64,000 nt of DNA from Phocaeicola vulgatus (GCA_022009975.1 CP091733.1:1071001-1135000); one strand, 5' to 3'; positions 46,850 to 57,130 are shown, numbered from the stretch's first letter. Numbers and translations are program-made. Notes: generated by a model not told the origin, from the letters alone.

Positions 46850-47973
46850 ATGAATATCCTTCACGTAGTTAACATCTATTTTTGTTCTCCCTTATTTTTA
46901 TCGGAGACCAATTTACGTATTTCAAGGAACGTGGCTATCGGATGAATGTAGTCTGTAGCCCAAGTGAGTATTTGGCTGACTATGCCAAGAAGCAAGGCTT
47001 TGACTATATTGATACTCCTGTGAACAGGAGTATTTCAATAAAGCAAGACTTGGCAAGTATAAGGAATATCTGCAAGTTTATACGCAAAAAGAAAATTGAT
47101 ATTGTTGTTGGTCATACGCCTAAGGGGGCATTGCTTGCGATGATTGCCGGATGGCTGTGCAGAGTGCCTAAGCGTATTTATTTTCGTCATGGACTGGTGT
47201 ACGAGACGAGTCATGGATTGAAGCGGACTATACTTAAGACAGTTGACAGAATCGCATCGGCTTGTGCTACGCAGATTGTTTGTGTCAGTCCGTCGGTGCT
47301 TAAGCGGAGTATTGAGGACAGACTTGCTCCTGCTAAGAAGCAGATGATATTGAGTAAGGGTACTTGTAATGGTATTGATACGCAAGGACACTTTAATCCT
47401 GCAAACATTGACAAGGCACTACTAAACGAACTGAAAGCAAAGTATGGCATTAAGGATGATGATTTCGTTATAGGCTATTCTGGACGTATGGTGCGTGATA
47501 AGGGTATCATAGAGCTGGTGCGTGCTTTTGACAAACTGAAAGATGCTGACAACTGCAAGCTGTTGTTGGTGGGTATGTTTGAGAAGCGTGATGCTTTGCC
47601 TGAAGATGTGAAGAGTCGCATAGAGAATGATCCCCGTATCATCTATACAGGTTTTATCAATGGTGGAATGGAGTACTATTATGCCATGATGAATGTGTAT
47701 GTGCTTGCATCGTATAGAGAAGGTTTCCCGACTGGTGTGCTTGAGGCGCAATCTATGGGAAAACCAGTTATAACTACACGTGTCACGGGATGTTGCGACT
47801 CGATAGTTGACGGAAAGACCGGATTGTTTATTGATAACGATGCCGACGATTTGGCTAAGAAGATAGATATGATTCGTATGGATAATGCTATTGATGGCAA
47901 AGAGGGACGTAAATGGGTTGTCGAAAACTTTGATAGCCGCATTGTGTGGAAAGAAATAGAAAAGTTATATTAA
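46850..47973 (+). CDS. Glycosyltransferase family 4 (second; one indel)
   Basis: About 374 residues after repair. The ATG at 46850 gives 'MNILHVVNIYF'; one missing T in the run at 46891-46895 is needed to continue as 'LFSLIFIGDQFTYFKERGYR'. The donor-domain block is 'VLASYREGFPTGVLEAQSMG' with the E-x7-E pair, plus 'GYSGRMVRDKGIIELVRAFD'. A WbpH/WbaZ-like enzyme that usually adds an early sugar to the UndPP-linked primer. In related loci it is followed by the epimerase and the initiating transferase; here insertion-sequence remnants separate them. Confidence 0.88.
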
Positions 47974-48014
47974 CTCATCATTAATGTCCTGTTAAAATGG
48001 GACGAGTTGAACAA

Positions 48015-49017
48015 TTAATCAAATAGCCCCGGAATTAGGGGATCATTTAGATCTTTGACATCATTGAAATTAGTCTTGTCGAACAGGTCATGCAAGTGGG
48101 TTTTGTCAGTCAATGATATGCTGAGAATCTGCAAGACTTCATAGGTTGAGCGTTTCAATTTCATATCATGTTGGACAATAGCCACAAGACAGTATGTGAT
48201 AATAGCCACACTGATTTGTATGCGGACGGCGTTCTCTGTTGTGCCCCAGAATTTCTTTATCTTGAGGTGCTGCTTGAGCCATTTGAAGAACAACTCAATC
48301 AACCATCTTTTCTTATAAAGTTGGCGACATCCAGTGCAGAAAGTTGTTTCGCATTCGTCAGAAAAGTGAACTCACGGTCATCTTCCTCATCGTAATATCG
48401 GACGAGTCTGAATGACTCAGTATATTTCTTCTCGGAGAGATATCCAGTCAGTTTCACTTCCGCATCTGTCATTATGTTCTTTTGCATTCTCCGCTCCCAT
48501 TTGACAGTCTTATACTTTAAGTTTGTCTTGGCTCTGACAACAAAGAAAGAGTCGTAAGATGTATCCTATAGAGTTCTTTAAAGAGTCATAAGCCCTGTCG
48601 AATATATAATAAGCGTTCGGTTCATAATGGATTGAAGACATTGCTGTAGAATCGTGCTTTGATGCAGTGGTTACATTATAGAAGGCAGGAACTTGTGCTT
48701 CAATGTCGTATAAGACATGAGCCTTCACTCCTCCTTTCTTGCTTCGGAATTTTGCCCAAGGGAATGTTGCAAGGCATAACGGAATCGTTGTTGAATCAAA
48801 CGCATATTTCTTTCCGGAAATGTCAAGGATGTTGGTCGTCCGCTTCTCGCAGGCTCTCACGGTTACTCAGTTGTCCAAACATCATCGCAAGCATCTGATT
48901 CCAGCAAATGAAATGTTTTACATATCGGTTGCCATCATACTTGCGAACATAATTGTTGAACTAAGTCCTGTTTAGAAAAGCGGTTGGTTGAGAGAATACG
49001 TATTTGTCTTGGAACAT
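48015..49017 (-). pseudogene. IS4-type transposase remnant
   Basis: Read on the minus strand from the ATG at 49017: 'MFQDKYVFSQPTAFLNRT', then an in-frame TAG, 'FNNYVRKYDGNRYVKHF', 'GQLSNRES', then an abrupt out-of-frame jump to 'KRTTNILDISGKKYAFDSTT'. Further on are 'AKFRSKKGGVKAHVLYDIEA', 'YYIFDRAYDSL', 'YLSEKKYTESFRLVRYYDEE' and 'WLKQHLKIKKFWGTTENAVR', the DDE core and C-terminus of an IS4-family transposase. The nonsense codon, an internal deletion of perhaps 150 bp and at least two frameshifts show it is dead. No clear target duplication; end repeats are at most weak. Confidence 0.85.
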
Positions 49018-49199
49018 AGCAGCTATTTGTATTAGACTGCAAAGTTGCAAAATCAAGTCCGTTTCATTTCAAAAACCGTGTAATTGGCTATATTTCAATA
49101 ATTTCAAAGAACTATTTATCCGTAAGCAGTCATTTTAGACCGTCTTTCAAGCCTTGTTAATGAAATATACCTTTGCCTTGGATTTTAAACAAAGGCAAG

Positions 49200-49511
49200 A
49201 TGAATATAAACGAAGAAGGTAAGTACTACGCCTCAATGGTTCGCAAGTTCCGAACAGAGTGCAACAGTAAGAACCTTCGTGGGTTCTGCAAAGAGCAAAA
49301 AGTAAGCTATATCAAAATGCTTCATTGTATACGTGACGATTCTTATCGTAAGTCAAGTATAAAGCCTGTCGCATTCGAAGGGGAACAGGGCTTGCGTCCA
49401 TTGGTAGTGGATAGGACCGATTCCGAAATAACGGAGCCCGCAGTTTCTCCCGAAGCGCCATTATCGGACATGTTGCTTGATGATATTGACATAAGTTTCT
49501 GGATGAAATAA
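49200..49511 (+). CDS. IS66-type accessory (TnpA-like) open frame, probably a remnant
   Basis: About 103 residues from the ATG at 49200: 'MNINEEGKYYASMVRKFRTE' and 'FCKEQKVSYIKMLHCIRDDS' resemble the small first protein of IS66-family elements in Bacteroides. The usual C-terminus is replaced after about residue 90 and ends 'DDIDISFWMK'. No TnpB or large IS66 transposase follows. The next gene, an intact capsule epimerase, begins 10 bp after its stop. I take it as a truncated leftover of a second insertion next to the IS4 remnant. Confidence 0.6.
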   Translation: MNINEEGKYYASMVRKFRTECNSKNLRGFCKEQKVSYIKMLHCIRDDSYRKSSIKPVAFEGEQGLRPLVVDRTDSEITEPAVSPEAPLSDMLLDDIDISFWMK

Positions 49512-49521
49512 CTAACAAACG

Positions 49522-50519
49522 ATGAATATACTTATTACTGGAGTCCATGGTTTCGTAGGTTCAAACTTAGTGAAGTATCTCGCTAAAGAGAATACTATCT
49601 ATGGATTGGACATTGTAAACCTGAGAAAGAGGGTGTGAAATGCACTTTTGGTTGGGAAGCGTTGGATACTGAGGGCATAATGCCTGAGATTGATGCTGTG
49701 ATTCATTTGGCAGGAAAGGCACACGACACTCGCAACAAGAGTGCAGCAGATGTTTACTTTAAGGTGAATACAGGACTGACTCAAAAGATATTCGATTGGT
49801 ATATGGCTTCGCATACTGCTAAGAAGTTTGTGTTCTTTTCAACTGCCAAGGCAGCTGCAGAGTGTGTGCCAGAGATTCTAAGAGAAGATGTAACGCCTAC
49901 TCCTAAAGGTCCTTACGGCGAAAGCAAGATAAAGGCAGAGGACTATATCTTGGATGCCTTGGAGAAGCAAGGTGTGCCGCACAAGTCAATGAGCAGTGTG
50001 GTGCCTGGAACGGACAGACCAAAGAACGGCAAGGAGGTGTATATCTTCCGTCCTTGCATGATACATGGTCCTGGCAACAAGGGTAACCTTAACTTGCTGT
50101 ATGGTGTGGTGAGCAAGGGTATTCCTTGGCCTCTTGGTGCATTTGAGAACCGCAGAACTTTCACTTCGGTGGAGAACATCTGCTTTGCAGTGAATGGTGT
50201 GCTGACTAAGGATGTGCCTTCTGGCATATATAATATGGGAGATGACGAGGCTTTGTCTACTAATGAGCTTATAGAGGTAATCTGTGAGACTTTAGGTAAG
50301 AAAGCACGCATCTGGCGCATACCTAAGGGCTTCATGAACGGAGTGGCTAAGGTGGGCGGTTTGCTTCACTTGCCGTTGAATCCTTTGCGTATGCAGAAGC
50401 TGACCGAGAATTATGTCAGCTCGAATGAGAAGATAAAGAAGGCGCTTGGAATAAAGAAATTCCCTGTGGACGCACGCGAGGGATTGAAACAGACTATTGC
50501 TTGCTTTGCAAAGCAATAA
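49522..50519 (+). CDS. NAD-dependent nucleotide-sugar epimerase (one indel)
   Basis: Extended short-chain dehydrogenase of about 332 residues after repair. The Rossmann start is 'MNILITGVHGFVGSNLVKYL', catalytic Ser in 'FFSTAKAAAE' and the Y-x3-K in 'PYGESKIKAED'. One missing A near 49602 (AAAC for AAC after GT) restores 'IVKPEKEGVKCTFGWEALD'. WbpV/WcfT-like enzymes of this type make the UDP-sugar used by the initiating transferase that follows, as in B. fragilis capsule loci; the exact substrate (likely UDP-QuiNAc/FucNAc type) is inferred. Confidence 0.87.
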
Positions 50520-50806
50520 TCGGCCTTAAGGAGTAGAATAGAAAAGTGTAACCACTCAATGATATGTATCTGCTTGTCAAAGAGCTGGTTTGTAAGCCTT
50601 CAAGCTATGAATGGTAGCAGAGCTTTTTTCGGTCTGCGGCCAGATAAAATCGGATTGGCAATCAGCCGATAGTCAATAATCAAGTCGAATTTTAAGAACT
50701 CAGCTATAAGCACCAGTAAATGTGCTCATATAAAGAGGTATGCTCGAATTTGAGCACTTACAGTGCTTACAATAGAAATTCTAATATAATCAAAGGAAAT
50801 CCAAAC
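50520..50806. other. Intergenic region with short inverted motifs
   Basis: No gene supported. Near 50748-50771 GAGCACTTACAGTGCTTAC forms a small palindrome (AGCAC .. GTGCT), and TAAGCACC and GTGCTCA occur upstream. The TAAGCAC motif recalls the repeats at 44667. Possible regulatory or termination site. Confidence 0.35.
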
Positions 50807-51814
50807 ATGACGTATCTTATTATTTTCGTTCTGCTCCTTGCGGCGGAACTGGTCTATTTCCGCATTGCGGACAAGTGTAATATTATCGACAAGCCTAACG
50901 AGCGTTCATCGCACTCGACGATTGTGTTGCGTGGTGGTGGCATCATCTTCCTGATTGGTGCTTGGGTGTGGAGCGCATTCTTCGGATTTGAATATCCGTG
51001 GTTCTTGGCAGGACTGACTTTGGTTGCAGGAGTGAGCTTTGTGGATGATATTCATTCATTGCCCGACTCTATAAGATTGGTGGCTCAGTTTGTGGCGGCA
51101 GCAATGGTGTTTTATCAAATGGGAATATTACATTGGTCGATGTGGTGGGTGATAGTGATTGCACTTGTTGTTTGTGTTGGAGCAACAAATGTAATAAACT
51201 TTATGGATGGAATCAATGGTATTACAGCAGGATATTCATTGGCAGTATTGTTTCCGTTAGCTGTTGTAAATATAGATAATAGCTATATGGAGCAGAGTTT
51301 GATTGTCTCAACTATTCTTTCTTTATTGGTGTTTTGTATCTTCAATTTCCGACCGAAAGGGAAAGCAAAATGCTTTGCTGGGGATGTAGGTTCTATTGGT
51401 ATTGCGTTCATTCTATTGTTCATGTTGGGAAATGTGATTATTAAAACAGGCGATATTACTTGGTTGATATTCCTGTTGGTATATGGCGTGGATGGCTGTT
51501 TGACGATTATGCATCGCATTATGCTGCATGAGAATTTGGGAGAGGCTCATAGAAAACATGTCTATCAGATCATGGCGAATGAGCTGAAAATTGGCCATGT
51601 TAAGGTGACGTTATTCTATATGGCTATGCAGTTGGCTGTATCGTTGGGATTTGTTTATCTCTGCCCGAATACGGTGCTGTGCCATTGGTGCTATATGGTT
51701 GCCGCTATTGTAGTGCTCGCTGTAGCATATATTCTTTCAAAAGGAAATATTATCATTTACATGAGGAGTATCTTGCTTCTCTCAAAAATTAATTATTATG
51801 GAACAGATAGATGA
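50807..51814 (+). CDS. WecA/WbpL-like undecaprenyl-phosphate sugar-1-phosphate transferase
   Basis: Initiates repeat-unit synthesis by linking a sugar phosphate to undecaprenyl phosphate in the inner membrane. About 335 residues from the ATG at 50807 with about ten membrane helices. Active-site markers: 'VSFVDDIHSLPDS', 'NVINFMDGINGITAG', 'CFAGDVGSIGIAF' and 'EAHRKHVYQ'. An upstream in-frame start at 50720 would add an unlikely polar N-terminus. It overlaps wbuC by 17 bp. Placing the initiating enzyme near the 3' end is usual for Bacteroides capsule operons. Confidence 0.9.
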   Translation: MTYLIIFVLLLAAELVYFRIADKCNIIDKPNERSSHSTIVLRGGGIIFLIGAWVWSAFFGFEYPWFLAGLTLVAGVSFVDDIHSLPDSIRLVAQFVAAAMVFYQMGILHWSMWWVIVIALVVCVGATNVINFMDGINGITAGYSLAVLFPLAVVNIDNSYMEQSLIVSTILSLLVFCIFNFRPKGKAKCFAGDVGSIGIAFILLFMLGNVIIKTGDITWLIFLLVYGVDGCLTIMHRIMLHENLGEAHRKHVYQIMANELKIGHVKVTLFYMAMQLAVSLGFVYLCPNTVLCHWCYMVAAIVVLAVAYILSKGNIIIYMRSILLLSKINYYGTDR

Positions 51815-52199
51815 AAAATTAATATCAAAGTTATTTGAGCAAGCAAAAGAGAATCCCCGTTTACGTCATGGCTTCGACTTACGCACATCTCCGTCTGACA
51901 CAAGCCAGCGTATGTTGAATGCTTTGTTGCCGGGAACGGTTGTGCCCATCCATCGGCATGAAGATACAGCGGAGACTGTTATCTGTTTATGTGGCAAGTT
52001 GGATGAGGTTATTTATGAGGAGGTGGATTCCCAGTTGTCTCCTTTAACGGGAAGTCGTTTCCGGGAAATAGAGCGCATTCACCTTTGTCCTGCCCAAGCC
52101 CAATATGGCTGTCAGGTTCCGAAAGGTGCGTGGCACACGGTGGAGGTGATAGAGCCGAGTGTGATATTTGAGGCGAAGGATGGAAAGTATATGGGGTAA
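51798..52199 (+). CDS. wbuC: WbuC-family cupin metalloprotein
   Basis: A 133-residue cupin with the metal-binding histidines in 'LPGTVVPIHRHEDTAETV' and a second motif 'VPKGAWHTVEVIEPSVIFEA'. WbuC proteins occur at the ends of O-antigen and capsule loci that handle FucNAc or QuiNAc sugars; their reaction is not established. The start overlaps the transferase gene by 17 bp. It is the last capsule gene in the window, and its association with amino-deoxysugar loci fits the lost capE-wecB genes at the locus start. Confidence 0.85.
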   Translation: MEQIDEKLISKLFEQAKENPRLRHGFDLRTSPSDTSQRMLNALLPGTVVPIHRHEDTAETVICLCGKLDEVIYEEVDSQLSPLTGSRFREIERIHLCPAQAQYGCQVPKGAWHTVEVIEPSVIFEAKDGKYMG

Positions 52200-52317
52200 G
52201 GCCTCTCCCCAGCCCTCCTCTAAAGGGAAGGGGTGATGGATGTTAACCTCTCCCTATAACAGATAGGCATTGGGAATATTTTGATGATATCATTTGTGAC
52301 ACCGCTTTGCATAACTT

Positions 52318-54846
52318 ATGCTGAGAGAGTATCAGGAAGAGATACGCAATCATGTAGTGGATGCTTTTGAGAAGTATCGCTCCGTGATGGTGCAGATGCC
52401 GACAGGAACAGGCAAGACTGTGGTTCTTGCTTCGATAGTGGAGATGTTCCTGCGTGGTAATAGTACTCAGACTGTGCTCATTGTGGCACACCGTAAGGAA
52501 CTGGTGGAGCAAATTCGTGAGACTCTGAAGCAACAGTGTTTCCCTTCCCTTATTTCAAATTCTATACGAGTACATTCCATACAATGGTTGAGTCGGAGAA
52601 TTGATTGTGTTGATTTTGTTCCCTCTTTAGTCATTATTGATGAGGCGCATCATGCCCTTGCTAAGACCTATAAAGTGATGTGGCAACAATGGCAGGGAGC
52701 GAAGTTCTTGGGATTGACGGCTACTCCTTGCCGGTTGAATAAGCATGGGTTTACGGACTTGTTTGATCTCCTGTTGCAATCGTGGTCGCATAACAGGTTT
52801 ATTGCCGAGGGATGGTTGTCGTTGTATGACTATATGTCGGTGAGGACCGATAGCGAGGAGTGGCGTATGGTAAACTCGTTGAAGAAGCGAGGAGCGGACG
52901 GGGATTTCTCGTTGAAGGAGATGAGTGAGAAGTTGGATGTGCGACCAAGTATTGAAAGACTTTGTGATACAGTGTTGAGGTATGCACGGGACAAGAAGGG
53001 GATTGTGTATGCCATAGATATTCAGCATGCGGAGCATATTACGGAATACTATAGGGAGCATGGAATCAATGCCGTGGTGATTAGTTCGAAGACACCTACT
53101 GATGAGAGACAAATGCTTATTGGACGGTTTAAAGAGAGTGTTATCCTGAAAGATAAGGCGAACGGGTCGGATAGGACAAACATGGCAATGGAGAGCATTC
53201 AGGTCTTGGTGAATGTTGACCTGTTCGGCGAAGGCTTTGATTGTCCCGATGTGGAGTTCATACAGTTGGCGCGGCCTACATTGTCACTTGCGAAATACTT
53301 GCAGCAGGTGGGACGTGGAATGCGTGTGTTTGACGGCAAGAAGTATTGTCTGATATTGGACAATGTTGGGTTGTACAGACTGTTCGGGTTGCCGTCGGAT
53401 GACAGGGATTGGCTTGCCATGTTTGAGGGTTCGGAGGCTGGAAAGGGAAACTTGAAGAGGGCAGAAGAGAGGGTGCTTGCCGCTTATTCCATCTGTCATG
53501 ACACTCTGGATGAGATTACAGCTGATGAGCAGACAGACTTAATCATTGTGATGGCGCATGACGGACAGCGCAATGACTTGGAGGCTGCCTATAAATATAG
53601 AATCTTGCGCAATGCGGATGGTTTGACAGGGGTGGTTGACAAAGATGGCAAAGAGGTGCTGCCGTGCATCTATAATAAGGTGGAACTGAAACTATATGGA
53701 ATAGCCAAACTCTACTCACGAAGGAAAGTAGACCGGGAGAGTCCGTGGATAGACTTGCAGAATGGGATAAGATTCCGATGCCAACCCAAAATAGAAAAGT
53801 ATGGTTTCCTGGAGTTTTGTACAACGGACGGCTTGCGACTTTACCCGAGAGTGCAGACGAAGTTGATGGATGAAACTTGCTTTGTCACGCCTGCTGCATT
53901 GTCACATGGAATAGATGATGGGCTGCGGTTCCGTAATTTCTACATACCGCCTTCCAAGGATGAACCACAAATTTATACTTTCAAGGATAAGATGGACAGT
54001 TACGCATTGTTTGAGAGTGCGGACGGATTACTTTATTTCAGGAATGGATTGGAAGCAGGATTGCACCCTGTCTCGTTGGATGAATGGAAAGAGGAGAAGA
54101 TTCGCTGGACAGATAGGATAAAGGACTTTGAGAATCAAGTGAAGAGATGTGGAGAGAGAAGGATATTCCCATACCACATAAAGGTGGAGATTAATCATGG
54201 TTATAAGTTGTCCGACTACAATGAAGTCACAGATATCCGCATCACCCGCAATGGTCAGAAAGCCTACAATACCTTTGCCTTTGATATGTTGTCCCATCGT
54301 TGGAAATCAAAAGGGTCGTACACGGAAATATTTCCCCCTGCATACGGTATTCGTGTCGTAAGGAATTGGGAGGGCAAGTATCTGTTGCGTACATCTTATT
54401 TTGAGAAATTCAGCACGGAAGAAGATCTGAAGTTTGATTTTGCGGAATTGCAGGATGAAGCCTATCTGTATATCCAGAATGACGGCAAAGAGTATTATGT
54501 TGACCTTGAAAGCAAAGTCTGCTTTGAACAAAAGCCCAAGTTGGTAAGGATAGGATTCATGCTATTCCAAAAGGACGGCGATTTGCATTTTCCGTTTGAC
54601 TATCGTTTGAGTGGCAGCATACCTTATCGACGCGGAGAGATTGCCGGAGGAGAGGATGTTTGCTTCATTGGGAAAAACATGATTGTATTAAAAGATAGTT
54701 CTTCCATATTCTATATCCGTCAACGTTACAGTGACGGCAAACGTTTTATTGTCAGTAAAAATAGGGAAGAAGGAGTTGCTGGCATTTTATATGATTTGTA
54801 TTATGACGGGAAGAATCCTGTGGAAATACAACAGCGGAAACCATAA
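52318..54846 (+). CDS. DEAH-box SF2 helicase with WG-repeat-like C-terminal region
   Basis: An 842-residue protein. Residues 1-400 are an HsdR/ComF-like SF2 helicase: 'MPTGTGKTVVLASI' (27-40), 'LVIIDEAHHALAKTY' (about 104-118), 'GLTATPCRLNKHG', and motif VI 'QQVGRGMRVFDG' near 330. The remaining 440 residues are beta-rich; 'GLTGVVDKDGKEVLPCIYNK' looks like a WG repeat and later segments like degenerate copies, suggesting a propeller or solenoid binding domain. No nuclease or methylase motif is visible and no partner gene adjoins it. It could be a stand-alone defence or RNA-remodelling helicase. It is convergent with lpxA. Confidence 0.8.
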   Translation: MLREYQEEIRNHVVDAFEKYRSVMVQMPTGTGKTVVLASIVEMFLRGNSTQTVLIVAHRKELVEQIRETLKQQCFPSLISNSIRVHSIQWLSRRIDCVDFVPSLVIIDEAHHALAKTYKVMWQQWQGAKFLGLTATPCRLNKHGFTDLFDLLLQSWSHNRFIAEGWLSLYDYMSVRTDSEEWRMVNSLKKRGADGDFSLKEMSEKLDVRPSIERLCDTVLRYARDKKGIVYAIDIQHAEHITEYYREHGINAVVISSKTPTDERQMLIGRFKESVILKDKANGSDRTNMAMESIQVLVNVDLFGEGFDCPDVEFIQLARPTLSLAKYLQQVGRGMRVFDGKKYCLILDNVGLYRLFGLPSDDRDWLAMFEGSEAGKGNLKRAEERVLAAYSICHDTLDEITADEQTDLIIVMAHDGQRNDLEAAYKYRILRNADGLTGVVDKDGKEVLPCIYNKVELKLYGIAKLYSRRKVDRESPWIDLQNGIRFRCQPKIEKYGFLEFCTTDGLRLYPRVQTKLMDETCFVTPAALSHGIDDGLRFRNFYIPPSKDEPQIYTFKDKMDSYALFESADGLLYFRNGLEAGLHPVSLDEWKEEKIRWTDRIKDFENQVKRCGERRIFPYHIKVEINHGYKLSDYNEVTDIRITRNGQKAYNTFAFDMLSHRWKSKGSYTEIFPPAYGIRVVRNWEGKYLLRTSYFEKFSTEEDLKFDFAELQDEAYLYIQNDGKEYYVDLESKVCFEQKPKLVRIGFMLFQKDGDLHFPFDYRLSGSIPYRRGEIAGGEDVCFIGKNMIVLKDSSSIFYIRQRYSDGKRFIVSKNREEGVAGILYDLYYDGKNPVEIQQRKP

Positions 54847-54895
54847 ACCACATGACGGTGGTGTGTCATAACCCCAAACTCTGACACATATAAAA

Positions 54896-54931
54896 GGGGC
54901 TGTACCAAAACTTCCATTTCAACACAGCCCC
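54896..54931. terminator. Bidirectional hairpin between helicase and lpxA
   Basis: GGGGCTGT (54896-54903) pairs with ACAGCCCC (54924-54931) with partial pairing of the inner CAAAA/TTTC. A-rich on one side and T-rich on the other. It serves two convergent genes and belongs to the same hairpin family as 8649-8683. Confidence 0.7.
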
Positions 54932-54937
54932 ATATTA

Positions 54938-55726
54938 TTATAATTCGTCGATAGAACCTCGTACGATACCTCGCTTGGATGATTTGATGAAACTGAGAAT
55001 CAAATCACGCTCTTCACTTGGTTCATATTCCGTTTCAATTGCTTTCAAAGCATCTGTATTATTAAGCCCACGGGTATATAATGTCCTGTAGATATCTTGG
55101 ATTAGATATACCTGTTGATTGCTGAATCCACGACGGCGTAAACCAACAATATTGATTCCGCAATAAACAATCGGGTCTCGTCCGATAAGGGTATATGGAG
55201 GAATATCTTTTCCTATTCGGGAACCTCCTTGTATCATGACGTGTTTTGAGATGCGGGTGAATTGATGGACAAGTGATCCTCCGCTGACAATGGCAAAATC
55301 ATCTATTTCCACTTCGCCTGCTATCTGTGAGGCATTGCCGATGATGACATTGTCTTTCACGATACAATCGTGTGCTATATGGGAATAAGCCATAATCAAG
55401 CAGTTCTTCCCGACAACAGTCTTTCCTTTTGAGGCTGTTCCTCGGTTGATGGTAACGCATTCACGCAACGTGGTGTTGTCTCCGATTTCCGCTGTGGTTA
55501 TTTCTCCTTTGAATTTCAAATCTTGAGGGATTCCTGCTACCACAGCTCCTGGGAATACTTGGCAGTTCTTGCCTAAACGTGCGCCATCAAGGATGACAGC
55601 GTGAGGGAAAATATGACAATTGTCACCGATAACAACATCCTCTTCGATGACTGCAAACGGGTCAATCGTGACATTTTCCCCAATCTTAGCATTGGGATGT
55701 ACGACTGCTAATGGTGAGATATTCAT
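54938..55726 (-). CDS. lpxA: Acyl-ACP--UDP-N-acetylglucosamine O-acyltransferase
   Basis: First enzyme of lipid A synthesis; adds a 3-hydroxyacyl chain to UDP-GlcNAc. It is 262 residues with a left-handed beta-helix of hexapeptide repeats ('HPNAKIGENVTIDPFAVIEE'), the catalytic His in 'MAYSHIAHDCIVKDN', and a helical C-terminal domain from about 190. It lies 14 bp after lpxC-fabZ on the minus strand, as in other Bacteroidales. Confidence 0.95.
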   Translation of the reverse strand: MNISPLAVVHPNAKIGENVTIDPFAVIEEDVVIGDNCHIFPHAVILDGARLGKNCQVFPGAVVAGIPQDLKFKGEITTAEIGDNTTLRECVTINRGTASKGKTVVGKNCLIMAYSHIAHDCIVKDNVIIGNASQIAGEVEIDDFAIVSGGSLVHQFTRISKHVMIQGGSRIGKDIPPYTLIGRDPIVYCGINIVGLRRRGFSNQQVYLIQDIYRTLYTRGLNNTDALKAIETEYEPSEERDLILSFIKSSKRGIVRGSIDEL

Positions 55727-55740
55727 ATCGAATTGCTTTT

Positions 55741-57126
55741 TTATTTGTTCTTTATTATTTGAGCCATAAATTCAGCTTCACTAACCAAGGTGTCACCTAC
55801 GAACACTAATCCTTTCATGGTGGAGATGCCGCGGCGTATCGGAGCCAACAATTCCAAACGCAAGATCAAGGTGTTGCCCGGAACAACTTTTTGGCGGAAC
55901 TTGACTCCGTCAATCTTCATGAAGTAAGTAGAATAACGTTCAGGCTCTTCAACAGAATTCAAGACCAAGAGACCTCCTGTTTGCGCCATGGCTTCAACTT
56001 GCAAAACGCCTGGCATAACAGGCTCTTGCGGGAAATGTCCTTGGAAGAATGGTTCGTTGGCTGTGATATTTTTTATACCGACAATATAGTTGTCTCCGAT
56101 TTCTATGATTTTGTCAACCAACAGGAATGGATAGCGGTGAGGCAGTAATTCACGGATACGGTTGATATCCATTACTGGAGCTTTGTTGGGATCATAAACT
56201 GGAGCTTGCACTTCATTCAGCTTTATTTCCTTGCGAATCATGCGAGCCAATTTGTTATTGATGCTGTGTCCCGGATGTGTTGCGATGATGCGGCCCTTCA
56301 ATGTGCGTCCGATAAGGGCGATGTCACCGATTACATCTAATAACTTATGTCTTGCCGGTTCATTGTCAAATACCAATGGATTATTGCTGATGTAGCCTAA
56401 TTCCTCCGCACTCTTGCGAGGCTGGTTCATCATGTCTGCCAATTTATCCAAAGAATCCTGGGAAACCTTTTGGTCATAGATAACGATAGCATTGTCCAAG
56501 TCTCCACCTTTAATCAAATTGTTCTGAATTAACATTTCTATTTCACGAACGAACACAAATGTGCGTGATGCGGAAATTTCGGATGGGAACTGGCTAAGGT
56601 CATCCATTACGGCATACTGGTTAGTCAAAACCGGAGAGTTATATGAAACCAAAACATTCACACTGAAGTTATCTTCAGGAAGAATCATGATAGAAGCACC
56701 CGTTTCTTCGTCTTTAACTTCAATTTTATGCTTGACAATATAATATTGTTTATTGGCAGTCTGCTTTTTCAATCCGACTTTGCTGATTCCCTCTGTATAG
56801 AAACGTGAGCTTCCGTCCAAGATTGGGAATTCAGGAGCATCGACCTCAATCAAACAGTTGTCAATCCCGGCAGCGTAGAGGGCAGCCATCGCATGTTCGA
56901 TGGTACTGATTTGGATATCTTTTTTACCAATAACAGTTCCTCTTTGCGTATTGATTACATTTTCAGCCACAGCATCGATAATAGGTTGTTCTGGCAGATC
57001 CGTACGTTTGATTTTATACCCATGATTCTCGGGGGCAGGGTTGAATGTGATATGGATATTTAATCCAGTATGTAAGCCTTTACCCTCCAGACTGAAGCTA
57101 TCAGCTAATGTATTTTGCTTTTGCAT
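55741..57126 (-). CDS. lpxC-fabZ: Bifunctional LpxC-FabZ
   Basis: A 461-residue fusion. Residues 1-300 are UDP-3-O-acyl-GlcNAc deacetylase (zinc ligands in 'STIEHAMAALYAAG' and 'RHKLLDVIGDIALIG'). Residues about 315-461 are 3-hydroxyacyl-ACP dehydratase ('LLPHRYPFLLVDKI', 'FFQGHFPQEPVMPGVLQVEA' with catalytic His and Glu). The first deacetylates the lipid A precursor and the second acts in fatty-acid elongation, so the fusion ties both to one level. The fusion is typical of Bacteroidetes. It is 4 bp after lpxD. Confidence 0.95.
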   Translation of the reverse strand: MQKQNTLADSFSLEGKGLHTGLNIHITFNPAPENHGYKIKRTDLPEQPIIDAVAENVINTQRGTVIGKKDIQISTIEHAMAALYAAGIDNCLIEVDAPEFPILDGSSRFYTEGISKVGLKKQTANKQYYIVKHKIEVKDEETGASIMILPEDNFSVNVLVSYNSPVLTNQYAVMDDLSQFPSEISASRTFVFVREIEMLIQNNLIKGGDLDNAIVIYDQKVSQDSLDKLADMMNQPRKSAEELGYISNNPLVFDNEPARHKLLDVIGDIALIGRTLKGRIIATHPGHSINNKLARMIRKEIKLNEVQAPVYDPNKAPVMDINRIRELLPHRYPFLLVDKIIEIGDNYIVGIKNITANEPFFQGHFPQEPVMPGVLQVEAMAQTGGLLVLNSVEEPERYSTYFMKIDGVKFRQKVVPGNTLILRLELLAPIRRGISTMKGLVFVGDTLVSEAEFMAQIIKNK

Positions 57127-57130
57127 AGTT

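Noticed and set aside
54241..54846. Toxin or nuclease domain at the end of the DEAH helicase
   Set aside because: I looked for PD-ExK, HNH and PLD motifs and saw none that were convincing.
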